Below, piece by piece: positions 37,295-44,813 of a DNA stretch of 53,901 nt (the stretch's first letter is position 1; each line of letters starts with the position of its first letter). The notes under the pieces are model-generated. The model was not told the DNA's origin. It made no database searches and was given only the letters and a program-made list of their open reading frames with translations. A program made the position numbers and the translations under genes. This stretch comes from JBGANR01 sp044222225 (GTDB taxonomy: Bacteria > Actinomycetota > Actinomycetes > Mycobacteriales > Mycobacteriaceae): positions 1 to 53,901 of the forward strand of contig JBGANR010000026.1 in assembly GCA_044222225.1 (NCBI GenBank), read 5' to 3'.

Positions 37295-37325
37295 GGCCCG
37301 GTACCGCGTGATGCGGTACCGGGCC
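37295..37325 (+). terminator. Terminator after the USP gene
   Basis: GGCCCGGTACCGC pairs perfectly with GCGGTACCGGGCC (13 bp, loop GTGAT), 15 bp after the stop. It separates the permease-USP operon from the dehydrogenase gene. Confidence 0.8.
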
Positions 37326-37426
37326 TCGTCGTGTCGGTGATTGCGGGACACTGCTTTCCACCCCTGCTGAAACGCTCCGATTCCGTCTGGTTCTGCTACT
37401 TGACGTCGGGTTCTCGGCCAGGCATT

Positions 37427-37443
37427 GTTGCTCTCGACGCAAT
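37427..37443. promoter_or_regulatory. GTTGC-N7-GCAAT element upstream of the dimethylglycine dehydrogenase-like gene
   Basis: This dyad has the same arms and spacing as GTTGC-N7-GCAAC at 34099-34115 in the transporter control region. A further GCAAC half-site (GACGCAAC) lies at 37456-37463. It is 37 bp upstream of the ATG. A shared regulator is inferred. Confidence 0.45.
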
Positions 37444-37480
37444 GGTGTGCAGAAGACGCAACACTCAAGGAGGCAGCTTT

Positions 37481-39922
37481 ATGGCAGGACGACGGACCGT
37501 CATCATCGGGGCCGGGGTCGTCGGGGCGGCCCTCGCCGACGAACTGTCGGCTCTGGGCTGGACGGACATCACCGTCGTCGATCAGGGCGATCTGCCCGCC
37601 ACCGGCGGCTCCTCCTCGCACGCTCCGGGCCTCGTCTTCCAGGCCAGCGGCTCTAAGGCGCTGACCGAACTGGCCCGGTACACGGTGGAGAAGTTCGTCT
37701 CGCTGGAGCACAAGGGCCGCTCCTGCTTCCTGCAGGTCGGCGGCCTCGAGGTGGCGACGACGCCCGAGCGGGTGGCCGAACTGCATCGCCGCCACGGCTG
37801 GCTGACGTCCTGGGGCGTCGAGGCCCGCGTGATCGACGCCGCCGAGTGCTTCGAGCTGTACCCGTTGCTCAATCGCGATCGGGTCCTGGCCGGGTTGCAC
37901 GTGCCGACCGACGGCCTGGCCAAGGCGCTGTGGGCCGTCGAGGCGCAGATCGAGCGCGCCAAGAGTCGCGGCGTGACGTTCCTGGCCCGCCACGAGGTGC
38001 TCTCCATCGCATCGGAGGACGGCCGGGTCACCGGCGTCGTCACCGATCACGGGGAGCTGCCGGCCGAGGTGGTCGTCTGCTGCGCCGGCATCTGGGGCCC
38101 GAAGGTCGCCGCGCTGGCCGGCATGAACCTGCCGCTCACCCCGCTCGGGCACCAGCTGGCCTGGACCGGCCCGATCGCCGAGCTCGCGGGCCAGACCGAG
38201 GAGGCCGTCCGCCCGATCCTGCGGCACCAGGACGCCGACCTGTACTACCGCGACCGCTACGACACCCTCGGCATCGGCTACTACGGCCACCGCCCCATGC
38301 CGATCGACGCGAACGATCTGCTCGCCGTCGACGAGGCCGAGGTCATGCCGTCGGTGCTCGCCTTCACGCCGGACGACTTCGCGCCCGCCTGGGACGAGAC
38401 GAAGTCGCTGCTGCCCGCGACCGCCGGTGCGGAGGTCGAAGAGGGCATCAACGGCGTCTTCTCCTTCACGCCCGACGGCATGCCGCTGCTGGGGGAGTCG
38501 CGGGAGCTCGCGGGCTTCTGGGTGGCCGAGGCCGTCTGGGTGACGCACTCGGCCGGCATCGGACGCGCCGTGGCCGAATGGCTGGCCCACGGCTACTGCA
38601 GCTCGTTCGACCTGCACGAATGCGATGTCAACCGGTTCGAGGAGTTCCAGCTCGCACCCGACTACGTGCTCGAGCGCGACTGTCAGAACTTCGTCGAGGT
38701 CTACGACATCCTGCACCCGCTGCAGCCGATGGACTCGCCCCGCGGGCTGCGGACGTCGCCGTTCCACGCGCGGCAGGCCGAGCTCGGTGCCGTCTTCCTG
38801 GAGGCCACCGGTTGGGAGCGGCCCCAGTGGTACGACGCGAACAAGGACCTGCTGGACCGCTACGACGTCCCGACGCCGAACGAGTGGGCCTCGCGGTACT
38901 GGTCGCCGATCGTCGGCGCTGAAGCGAAGGCCACGCGCGAGGGCGTCGCGATGTACGACATGACGGCGCTCAAGCGGCTCATGATCACGGGCCCCGGCGC
39001 GACGGAGTTCCTGCAGCGGCTCTCGACGGGCAACGTCGCCAAGTCGGTGGGCTCGGTGACGTACACGCTGCTGCTCGACGCCGACGGCGGCATCCGCAGC
39101 GATGTCACCGTGGCGCGGCTGGGGCCGAACGAGTACCAGGCCGGCGTCAACAGCGCCATGGACACCGCCTGGTTCGAGCAGCACCTGCCGGCCGACGGGT
39201 CCGTCCAGGTCACCGACGTGACGCCCGGAACGTGCTGCATCGGCCTGTGGGGCCCCAAGGCCCGTGAGGTGCTCGGCCCCCTGACGGACGCGGACCTGAC
39301 CAACGACGGCCTCAAGTACTTCCGCTCGCGCCGGATCCACATCGGCAACGTGCCGGTGACGGCCATGCGGCTCTCCTACGTCGGCGAGCTCGGCTGGGAG
39401 CTGTACACCACCGCCGACATGGGCCTGCGCCTGTGGGACACCCTGTGGGAGGCCGGGCGGGAGCACGGCATCATCGCCGCCGGCCGCGGCGCCTTCAACA
39501 GCCTTCGGCTGGAGAAGGGCTACCGCTCCTTCGGTACCGACATGACCTTCGAGCACGACCCGTACGAGGCGGGCCTCGGCTTCGCGGTGCGGGCCGACAA
39601 GGAGGGGTTCATCGGCCGCGAGGCGCTCCTTGCGCGCAAGGAGTCGCAGGCCGCCCGCGCTTTGGCCTGTCTGACGATCGATGATCCCACCGACGTCGTG
39701 GCAGGCAAGGAGCCCGTGTTCGTCGACGGCAGCCCCGTCGGATACGTCACGAGCGCCGCCTACGGCTACACCATCGGCAAGGGCATCGCCTACGCCTGGC
39801 TGCCCGCCGAGTTCGCCGTCCCGGGGCAGAAGGCCGAGATCGGCTATTTCGACCGCCGGATTCCCGCAATCGTCACCGCTGAGCCGCTCTTCGACCCCAA
39901 GATGACCAGACTGCGCAGCTGA
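37481..39922 (+). CDS. Dimethylglycine dehydrogenase/oxidase-type flavoprotein with GcvT domain
   Basis: 813 aa. Residues 1-400: DAO-type FAD domain (IIGAGVVGAALADEL). His47 in GGSSSHAPGLVFQ corresponds to the His that covalently binds FAD in dimethylglycine oxidase and dehydrogenase. About 400-460: FAO_M linker. About 460-810: GcvT folate-binding domain (YDMTALKRLMITGPGATEF, GELGWELYTTADMG, LRLEKGYRSFGTDM). It should oxidise dimethylglycine to sarcosine and pass the methyl group to tetrahydrofolate. Sarcosine dehydrogenase is an alternative, but soxBDAG is nearby. AAGGAGG precedes the ATG. Next gene: the Rieske oxygenase, 42 bp on. Confidence 0.88.
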   Translation: MAGRRTVIIGAGVVGAALADELSALGWTDITVVDQGDLPATGGSSSHAPGLVFQASGSKALTELARYTVEKFVSLEHKGRSCFLQVGGLEVATTPERVAELHRRHGWLTSWGVEARVIDAAECFELYPLLNRDRVLAGLHVPTDGLAKALWAVEAQIERAKSRGVTFLARHEVLSIASEDGRVTGVVTDHGELPAEVVVCCAGIWGPKVAALAGMNLPLTPLGHQLAWTGPIAELAGQTEEAVRPILRHQDADLYYRDRYDTLGIGYYGHRPMPIDANDLLAVDEAEVMPSVLAFTPDDFAPAWDETKSLLPATAGAEVEEGINGVFSFTPDGMPLLGESRELAGFWVAEAVWVTHSAGIGRAVAEWLAHGYCSSFDLHECDVNRFEEFQLAPDYVLERDCQNFVEVYDILHPLQPMDSPRGLRTSPFHARQAELGAVFLEATGWERPQWYDANKDLLDRYDVPTPNEWASRYWSPIVGAEAKATREGVAMYDMTALKRLMITGPGATEFLQRLSTGNVAKSVGSVTYTLLLDADGGIRSDVTVARLGPNEYQAGVNSAMDTAWFEQHLPADGSVQVTDVTPGTCCIGLWGPKAREVLGPLTDADLTNDGLKYFRSRRIHIGNVPVTAMRLSYVGELGWELYTTADMGLRLWDTLWEAGREHGIIAAGRGAFNSLRLEKGYRSFGTDMTFEHDPYEAGLGFAVRADKEGFIGREALLARKESQAARALACLTIDDPTDVVAGKEPVFVDGSPVGYVTSAAYGYTIGKGIAYAWLPAEFAVPGQKAEIGYFDRRIPAIVTAEPLFDPKMTRLRS

Positions 39923-39964
39923 GCGCCCCGCATCCAGCCCAGATCTCAAGGAGCACGACAAAAC

Positions 39965-41113
39965 ATGACCATCACGGAGAATGCGGGCCGTCCTGACGAC
40001 ACGGCCCTCCCGGAGAGCCTGCTGGCGACGCTGCCCGGCTCCGCCTACTCCGATCCGGCGACGTTCGCCGCCGAGCAGGACCGCATCTTCGAGCGCATGT
40101 GGTTCTGCGCCGTCCGATCGGCCGACATCGCCAAGCCGGGCGCGTTCCGCACCGTCCAGGTCGGCCGGGAGAGCGTGCTCGTCTCGCGCTCGCGCCGCGG
40201 CGAGGCCCGTGCCTTCTTCAACATCTGCCGGCACCGCGGCGCCAAGCTGTGCACCGAGGAGTCCGGCGAGGTCAAGCGCGCCTTCCAGTGCCCGTATCAC
40301 GCGTGGACGTACGACCTGGACGGCAAGCTCATCGCGGCGCCCAACCTCACCCGGATGCCGGACATCGACCGCGTCGAATACGGCCTGCGCAAGATCGCGG
40401 TCCGGGAATGGCTCGGCTACGTCTGGGTGTGCCTGGCCGACGAGCCGCCGTCGTTCGAGGAGACCGTCATCGGCGACGTCCGGACGCGGCTCGGCGACGT
40501 CGAGTCGATCGAGCACTACGGTGCCGAGAACCTCGCGCTGGGCAAGCGGATCGTCTACGACGTGAAGGCCAACTGGAAGCTCATCATCGAGAACTTCATG
40601 GAGTGCTACCACTGCGCCACGATCCACCCGGAGCTGACCGAGGTGCTGCCGGAGTTCGCCGACGGCTTCGCCGCGCAGTACTTCGTGGGCCACGGCGCAC
40701 TCTTCGGCGAGGACGTCAAGGGCTTCACCGTCGATGGCTCCGAGGGCTTCGAACGCATCCCGGGTGTCACGGAGGACCAGGACCGTCGCTACTACGCGGT
40801 CACCGTCCGGCCCCAGGTCTTCATCAACCTCGTGCCGGATCACGTCATCATCCACCGGATGTTCCCGCTGGCGCCCGACCACACGATCGTCGAGTGCGAC
40901 TGGCTCTACCTGCCCGAGGTCGTCGAGTCCGGCAAGGATCTCTCGCTTTCGGTCGAGCTGTTCCACCGGGTCAACCAGCAGGACTTCGAGGCCTGCGAGC
41001 GTTGCCAGGCCGCGACCGACTCCCGCGTCTACGCCGGCGGCGGTGTGCTCGTGCCGAGCGAGCACCACATCGCCCTGTTCCACGACTGGGTGCGCTCCGC
41101 GATCGGCGAGTGA
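39965..41113 (+). CDS. Rieske non-heme iron oxygenase, glycine betaine monooxygenase oxygenase component-like
   Basis: 382 aa. Rieske [2Fe-2S] ligands Cys88, His90 (NICRHRGAKLC), Cys109 and His112 (CPYHAW). Mononuclear iron site in ENFMECYHCATIHPEL: His216 and His221. Glu213 replaces the usual bridging Asp, a feature of carnitine/choline/betaine-type Rieske oxygenases. Predicted reaction: N-demethylation of glycine betaine to dimethylglycine plus formaldehyde. It needs a ferredoxin reductase (GbcB type) that is not in this window. It is downstream of the dimethylglycine enzyme and convergent with gntR (10 bp apart). Confidence 0.87.
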   Translation: MTITENAGRPDDTALPESLLATLPGSAYSDPATFAAEQDRIFERMWFCAVRSADIAKPGAFRTVQVGRESVLVSRSRRGEARAFFNICRHRGAKLCTEESGEVKRAFQCPYHAWTYDLDGKLIAAPNLTRMPDIDRVEYGLRKIAVREWLGYVWVCLADEPPSFEETVIGDVRTRLGDVESIEHYGAENLALGKRIVYDVKANWKLIIENFMECYHCATIHPELTEVLPEFADGFAAQYFVGHGALFGEDVKGFTVDGSEGFERIPGVTEDQDRRYYAVTVRPQVFINLVPDHVIIHRMFPLAPDHTIVECDWLYLPEVVESGKDLSLSVELFHRVNQQDFEACERCQAATDSRVYAGGGVLVPSEHHIALFHDWVRSAIGE

Positions 41114-41123
41114 ATCCGGCCGG

Positions 41124-41816
41124 TCAGATCAGGGCGCGGATCTCGTTCTCGAAATGGACGACGTGCAGGGCGGCGAGCTCGGCGGCGAGCTCGCCGTCGC
41201 CGTCGACCACGGCCCGCAGCAGCGGGCCGTGTTCGGCGACGTGCGATGCCATGTCCGGCAGCCGGTGGATGAACAGGCACCAGATCCGGTTGGCGAGGTT
41301 GTCGTATCGGACCAGCGTGTCTTCGAGGTACGGATTGTGCACGGCGGCGTAGAGGGAGCGGTGGATTCGCAGATCCGTGCGCATCAGCTCGCGGGCCGTG
41401 CGCGGTTCGGTGGCCGCTCGGCCGAGATCGTCGAGCAGGGCGGCCAGCACGTCGCGCTGCCGCGGCGTCGCCCGCTCGGCGGCGCTGCGTGCGGCGATCG
41501 GTTCCAGGTGCGTGCGCACCTCGGAGATGTGTGCCAGATCGGTGATGTTGACGTCCGTGGCGAAGGTTCCGCGTCGCGGATAGGCGACGACGAGCCGCTC
41601 GTGCGCAAGGCGTTTGAGCGCCTCGCGCACGGGTGTGCGGCCGATGCCGAGCGCGGCGCCGAGCTGATCTTCGTTGATCGGGCTGCCGGGAGCGATGTCG
41701 AGCATCACCAGCTGGTCCCGGATCTCGCGGTACGCGCGGTCGGCCATGGACTCGGGTTCCTGCTCCGAAAACACGCTCGGGCCTGCCGGAACCGAATCGT
41801 TGACGCCCCTGATCAT
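41124..41816 (-). CDS. GntR-family (FadR/FCD) transcriptional regulator
   Basis: 230 aa. wHTH INEDQLGAALGIGRTPVREA with KRLAHERLVVAYPRRGTF, then a helical FCD ligand domain with metal-type residues (DLRIHRSLYAAVHNPYLED and DMASHVAEHGPLL). ATG 41816 is preferred: a TAACCT -10 box is 7 nt upstream (leaderless) and the longer frame to 41864 would run through the operator. It sits between the Rieske gene and glyA and is divergent from glyA, so it most likely controls this catabolic block in response to an intermediate such as glycine, sarcosine or betaine. Confidence 0.9.
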   Translation of the reverse strand: MIRGVNDSVPAGPSVFSEQEPESMADRAYREIRDQLVMLDIAPGSPINEDQLGAALGIGRTPVREALKRLAHERLVVAYPRRGTFATDVNITDLAHISEVRTHLEPIAARSAAERATPRQRDVLAALLDDLGRAATEPRTARELMRTDLRIHRSLYAAVHNPYLEDTLVRYDNLANRIWCLFIHRLPDMASHVAEHGPLLRAVVDGDGELAAELAALHVVHFENEIRALI

Positions 41817-41823
41817 GTGGGGT

Positions 41824-41853
41824 AGGTTACACGCCAACTGATATATCAGTTGG
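41824..41853. promoter_or_regulatory. gntR promoter and 20-bp GntR operator
   Basis: CCAACTGATATATCAGTTGG (41834-41853) is a perfect 20-bp palindrome with the TGATATATCA core common in GntR/FadR sites. On the minus strand it covers the -35 region of gntR, whose -10 is TAACCT (41824-41829). It is also 33 bp upstream of the glyA ATG, so one bound repressor could shut both directions. Confidence 0.75.
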
Positions 41854-41886
41854 ACTTCATTCATACGTCACGGGCGGAGACCTTTG

Positions 41887-43155
41887 ATGACAGCACTGTT
41901 GGACCAGAACCTGGCCGACTTCGACCCCGCCGTGTCCGCCGAGGTGAACCGCGAACTTCAGCGCCAGCAACACACGCTGGAGATGATCGCGTCGGAGAAC
42001 TTCGCGCCGCGCGCGGTGATGCAGGCGCAGGGCTCGGTGCTCACCAACAAGTACGCCGAGGGGTACCCCGGGCGTCGCTACTACGGCGGTTGCGAGCACG
42101 TCGACGTCGTCGAGCAGCTGGCCATCGACAGGATCAAGGCGCTGTTCGGAGCCGAGGCCGCCAACGTGCAGCCGCATTCGGGGGCGCAGGCCAACGCCGC
42201 GGCGATGTTCGCGCTGCTCGATCCGGGCGACACCATCCTCGGGCTCGACCTGGCGCACGGCGGTCACCTGACGCACGGCATGCGGCTCAACTTCTCCGGC
42301 AAGCTGTACAAGGTCGTGGCGTATCACGTCGACGACACCGAGTTCCGCGTCGACATGGCCGAGGTCGAGCGGCTGGCGCTCGAGCACCGGCCGAAGCTCA
42401 TCGTGGCAGGCTGGTCGGCGTACCCGCGTCAGCTCGACTTCGCCGAGTTCCGGCGCATCGCCGATCTGGTCGGCGCCTACCTCATGGTCGACATGGCGCA
42501 CTTCGCCGGCCTCGTGGCGGCCGGACTGCACCCCAGCCCGGTGCCGTTCGCCGACGTGGTCACGACGACCACGCACAAGACGCTCGGCGGCCCGCGCGGC
42601 GGCGTCATCCTCAGCAAGGCCGAGCTGGCCAGGAAGATCAACTCCGCCGTCTTCCCCGGCCAGCAGGGCGGGCCGCTGGAGCACGTCATCGCGGCCAAGG
42701 CCGTCGCCTTCAAGATGGCCGCGGGCGAGGATTTCGTTGAGCGGCAGCAGCGCACCCTGGCCGGCGCCCGGATCCTCGCCGAGCGCCTGTCCGGCGAGGA
42801 CGTGCGCGCGGCCGGCATCTCGGTGCTCACCGGGGGGACCGACGTCCACCTCGTGCTCGTCGACCTGCGGCATTCGGAGCTCGACGGGCAGCAGGGCGAG
42901 GACCGGCTGCACTCCATCGGGATCACGGTGAACCGCAACGCGGTGCCGTTCGACCCGCGTCCGCCGATGGTCTCGTCGGGCCTGCGCATCGGCACGCCGG
43001 CGCTCGCCACGCGGGGCTTCGACGAGGCGGCCTTCACCGAGGTCGCCGACATCATCGCGACGGCGCTGTCCGGCCCGCTCGACGAGGCCCGCACCGCAGA
43101 GCTGCGCGATCGCGTCGCCGCACTCGCCGCGGCCTTCCCGCTGTACTCGTTCTGA
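41887..43155 (+). CDS. glyA: Serine hydroxymethyltransferase
   Basis: PLP enzyme; here expected to convert glycine plus methylene-tetrahydrofolate to serine. 422 aa. Lys231 in TTTTHKTLGGPRGG binds PLP; NVQPHSGAQANAAAMF, YYGGCEHVD and MVDMAHFAGLVAAG are SHMT hallmarks. It begins at ATG 41887 with GGCGGAG upstream; TTG 41884 is in frame but less likely. As it sits within the betaine block under the GntR operator, it is probably a catabolic copy, with a housekeeping glyA elsewhere; that cannot be tested here. Confidence 0.95.
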   Translation: MTALLDQNLADFDPAVSAEVNRELQRQQHTLEMIASENFAPRAVMQAQGSVLTNKYAEGYPGRRYYGGCEHVDVVEQLAIDRIKALFGAEAANVQPHSGAQANAAAMFALLDPGDTILGLDLAHGGHLTHGMRLNFSGKLYKVVAYHVDDTEFRVDMAEVERLALEHRPKLIVAGWSAYPRQLDFAEFRRIADLVGAYLMVDMAHFAGLVAAGLHPSPVPFADVVTTTTHKTLGGPRGGVILSKAELARKINSAVFPGQQGGPLEHVIAAKAVAFKMAAGEDFVERQQRTLAGARILAERLSGEDVRAAGISVLTGGTDVHLVLVDLRHSELDGQQGEDRLHSIGITVNRNAVPFDPRPPMVSSGLRIGTPALATRGFDEAAFTEVADIIATALSGPLDEARTAELRDRVAALAAAFPLYSF

Positions 43156-43186
43156 GTCGATCCGCAGGCCTCGTCCTGCGATCGAC
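43156..43186 (+). terminator. Hairpin after glyA
   Basis: GTCGAT and CGCAGG (43156-43168, one bulged C) pair with CCTGCG and ATCGAC (43175-43186), loop of 6. It starts directly after the glyA stop. It may terminate, attenuate or protect the transcript ahead of soxB. Confidence 0.5.
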
Positions 43187-43262
43187 GATTCCGCAAGCTT
43201 CAGCTCATCGACTGACGATTCCGCAAGCTTCAGCTCATCGACTGACGATTCCGCAAGCTTCA
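43184..43262. repeat. 30-bp tandem repeat between glyA and soxB
   Basis: Two full identical copies (43184-43213, 43214-43243) and a 19-bp partial third copy (43244-43262) of a 30-bp unit beginning GACGATTCCGCAAGCTTCAG. The third copy runs into a small hairpin (GCAAG-CTTCAT-CTTGC, 43253-43268) that abuts the soxB ribosome site AAGGAGG (43269-43275). Confidence 0.95.
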
Positions 43263-43279
43263 TCTTGCAAGGAGGACTG

Positions 43280-44497
43280 ATGGCCCAGATGCCGGGGGAG
43301 CACCCCGAGTGGCTGTGGCGTGACCCGGACCCGAAGCCGACCTACGACGCGATCGTCGTGGGCGGCGGCGGGCACGGTCTGGCCACCGCTTATTACCTGG
43401 CGCGCAACCACGGCATCACGAACGTCGCCGTGCTCGAGAAGGGCTGGCTCGCGGGCGGCAACATGGCCCGCAACACGACGATCATCCGCTCGAACTACCT
43501 GTGGGACGAGAGCGCGGCGATCTACGAGTTCGCGCTCTCGCAGTGGGAGCAGCTGCCGGCCGAACTGGAGTACGACTTCCTGTTCAGCCAGCGCGGCGTG
43601 CTCAACCTGGCGCACACCCTGCAGGACGTCCGCGACTCGATGCGCCGCGTCAACGCCAACCGGCTCAACCGTGTCGACGCCGAGTGGCTCGGACCGGACG
43701 AGGTGGCCGAGGTCTGCCCGATCATCAACATCTCGCAGGACGTGCGCTACCCGGTGCTCGGCGCGACCTACCAGCCGCGCGCGGGCATCGCCAAGCACGA
43801 CCATGTGGCGTGGGCCTTCGCGCGCGCGCTCGACGCGATGGGCGTCGACCTCATCCAGAACTGCGAGGTCACCGGCTTCGTCAAGGACGGCGAGCGGGTC
43901 GTCGGCGTCGAGACGACGCGCGGCCGGATCGGCGCCGGCATCGTCGGCCTGGTCGGTGCCGGGCACAGCAGCGTGCTGGCCGCGAAGGCCGGTTTCCGGC
44001 TGCCGGTGCAGTCGCACCCGCTGCAGGCGCTGGTCTCCGAGCTCTACGAGCCGGTGCACCCGACGGTCGTCATGTCCAACCACGTGCACGTCTACGTCTC
44101 GCAGGCGCACAAGGGCGAACTGGTGATGGGTGCGGGCGTCGACGCGTACAACGGCTACGGCCAGCGCGGCTCGTTCCACGTGATCGAGCACCAGATGGCC
44201 GCCGCGCTCGAGCTCTTCCCGATCTTCGCCCGCGCGCGTCTGCTGCGGACGTGGGGCGGCATCGTCGACGTCTCGCCGGACGCGTCGCCGATCATCAGCT
44301 CGACGCCGGTGGAGAACCTCTACATCAACTGCGGCTGGGGCACGGGCGGTTTCAAGGCGACGCCGGCGGCCGGCTGGACGATGGCCCACACGATGGCCAC
44401 CGGCGAGCCGCACGAGCTGAACCGGCCGTTCGGCCTGGAGCGGTTCACCTCCGGCGCCCTCATCGACGAGCACGGCGCCGCCGCCGTCGCCCACTGA
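43280..44497 (+). CDS. soxB: Sarcosine oxidase beta subunit
   Basis: 405 aa. FAD/FMN-bearing subunit of heterotetrameric sarcosine oxidase, where sarcosine is oxidised. FAD motif VVGGGGHGLATAYYLARN, then LEKGWLAGGNMARNTTIIRS, the SoxB signature. The late motif NCGWGTGGFKATPAAG is typical too. ATG 43280 has AAGGAGG 4 nt upstream; M at 43265 lies upstream of the ribosome site. First gene of soxBDAG, 124 bp after glyA. Confidence 0.95.
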   Translation: MAQMPGEHPEWLWRDPDPKPTYDAIVVGGGGHGLATAYYLARNHGITNVAVLEKGWLAGGNMARNTTIIRSNYLWDESAAIYEFALSQWEQLPAELEYDFLFSQRGVLNLAHTLQDVRDSMRRVNANRLNRVDAEWLGPDEVAEVCPIINISQDVRYPVLGATYQPRAGIAKHDHVAWAFARALDAMGVDLIQNCEVTGFVKDGERVVGVETTRGRIGAGIVGLVGAGHSSVLAAKAGFRLPVQSHPLQALVSELYEPVHPTVVMSNHVHVYVSQAHKGELVMGAGVDAYNGYGQRGSFHVIEHQMAAALELFPIFARARLLRTWGGIVDVSPDASPIISSTPVENLYINCGWGTGGFKATPAAGWTMAHTMATGEPHELNRPFGLERFTSGALIDEHGAAAVAH

Positions 44498-44516
44498 GAT
44501 TCCAGGAGTCCTCTCG

Positions 44517-44813
44517 ATGATCCAGATCTCCTGTCCCTGGTGCGGTTCGCGGGACGAGACCGAATACCACTACGGGGGCCAGGCCCATGTGCCGTACCCC
44601 GAGGACCCGTCCGCGCTCTCCGACGAGGAGTGGGCGCAGTACGTCTTCTTCCGGGACAACCCGAAGGGGCCGTTCGCCGAGCGCTGGTGCCACAGCGGCG
44701 GCTGTCGGCGTTGGTTCAACGCCGTCCGCAACACCCTGACCTACGAGGTGCTGGCCGTCTACCGGCCGGCCGATCCCCGTCCGAACCTCTCCGAATCAGG
44801 AGGCGCGCGATGA
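44517..44813 (+). CDS. soxD: Sarcosine oxidase delta subunit
   Basis: 98 aa. Small zinc-binding subunit: Cys6, Cys9 (CPWCG), His59 and Cys63 (WCHSGGC) match the four known SoxD zinc ligands. ETEYHYGGQAHV and RWFNAVRNT are conserved. Normal length. Its TGA overlaps the soxA ATG (ATGA). Confidence 0.95.
   Translation: MIQISCPWCGSRDETEYHYGGQAHVPYPEDPSALSDEEWAQYVFFRDNPKGPFAERWCHSGGCRRWFNAVRNTLTYEVLAVYRPADPRPNLSESGGAR

Noticed and set aside
36152..41083. 1643-codon open frame antisense to the permease tail, USP, dehydrogenase and Rieske genes
   Set aside because: Crosses a strong terminator and several true genes; composition is not protein-like.
43184..43262. CRISPR-like array
   Set aside because: The 30-bp units are directly adjacent with no spacers, and no cas genes are present.
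41864..43280. Glycine riboswitch ahead of glyA or soxB
   Set aside because: I looked for the paired glycine-aptamer core and found only the palindrome, a simple hairpin and repeats.
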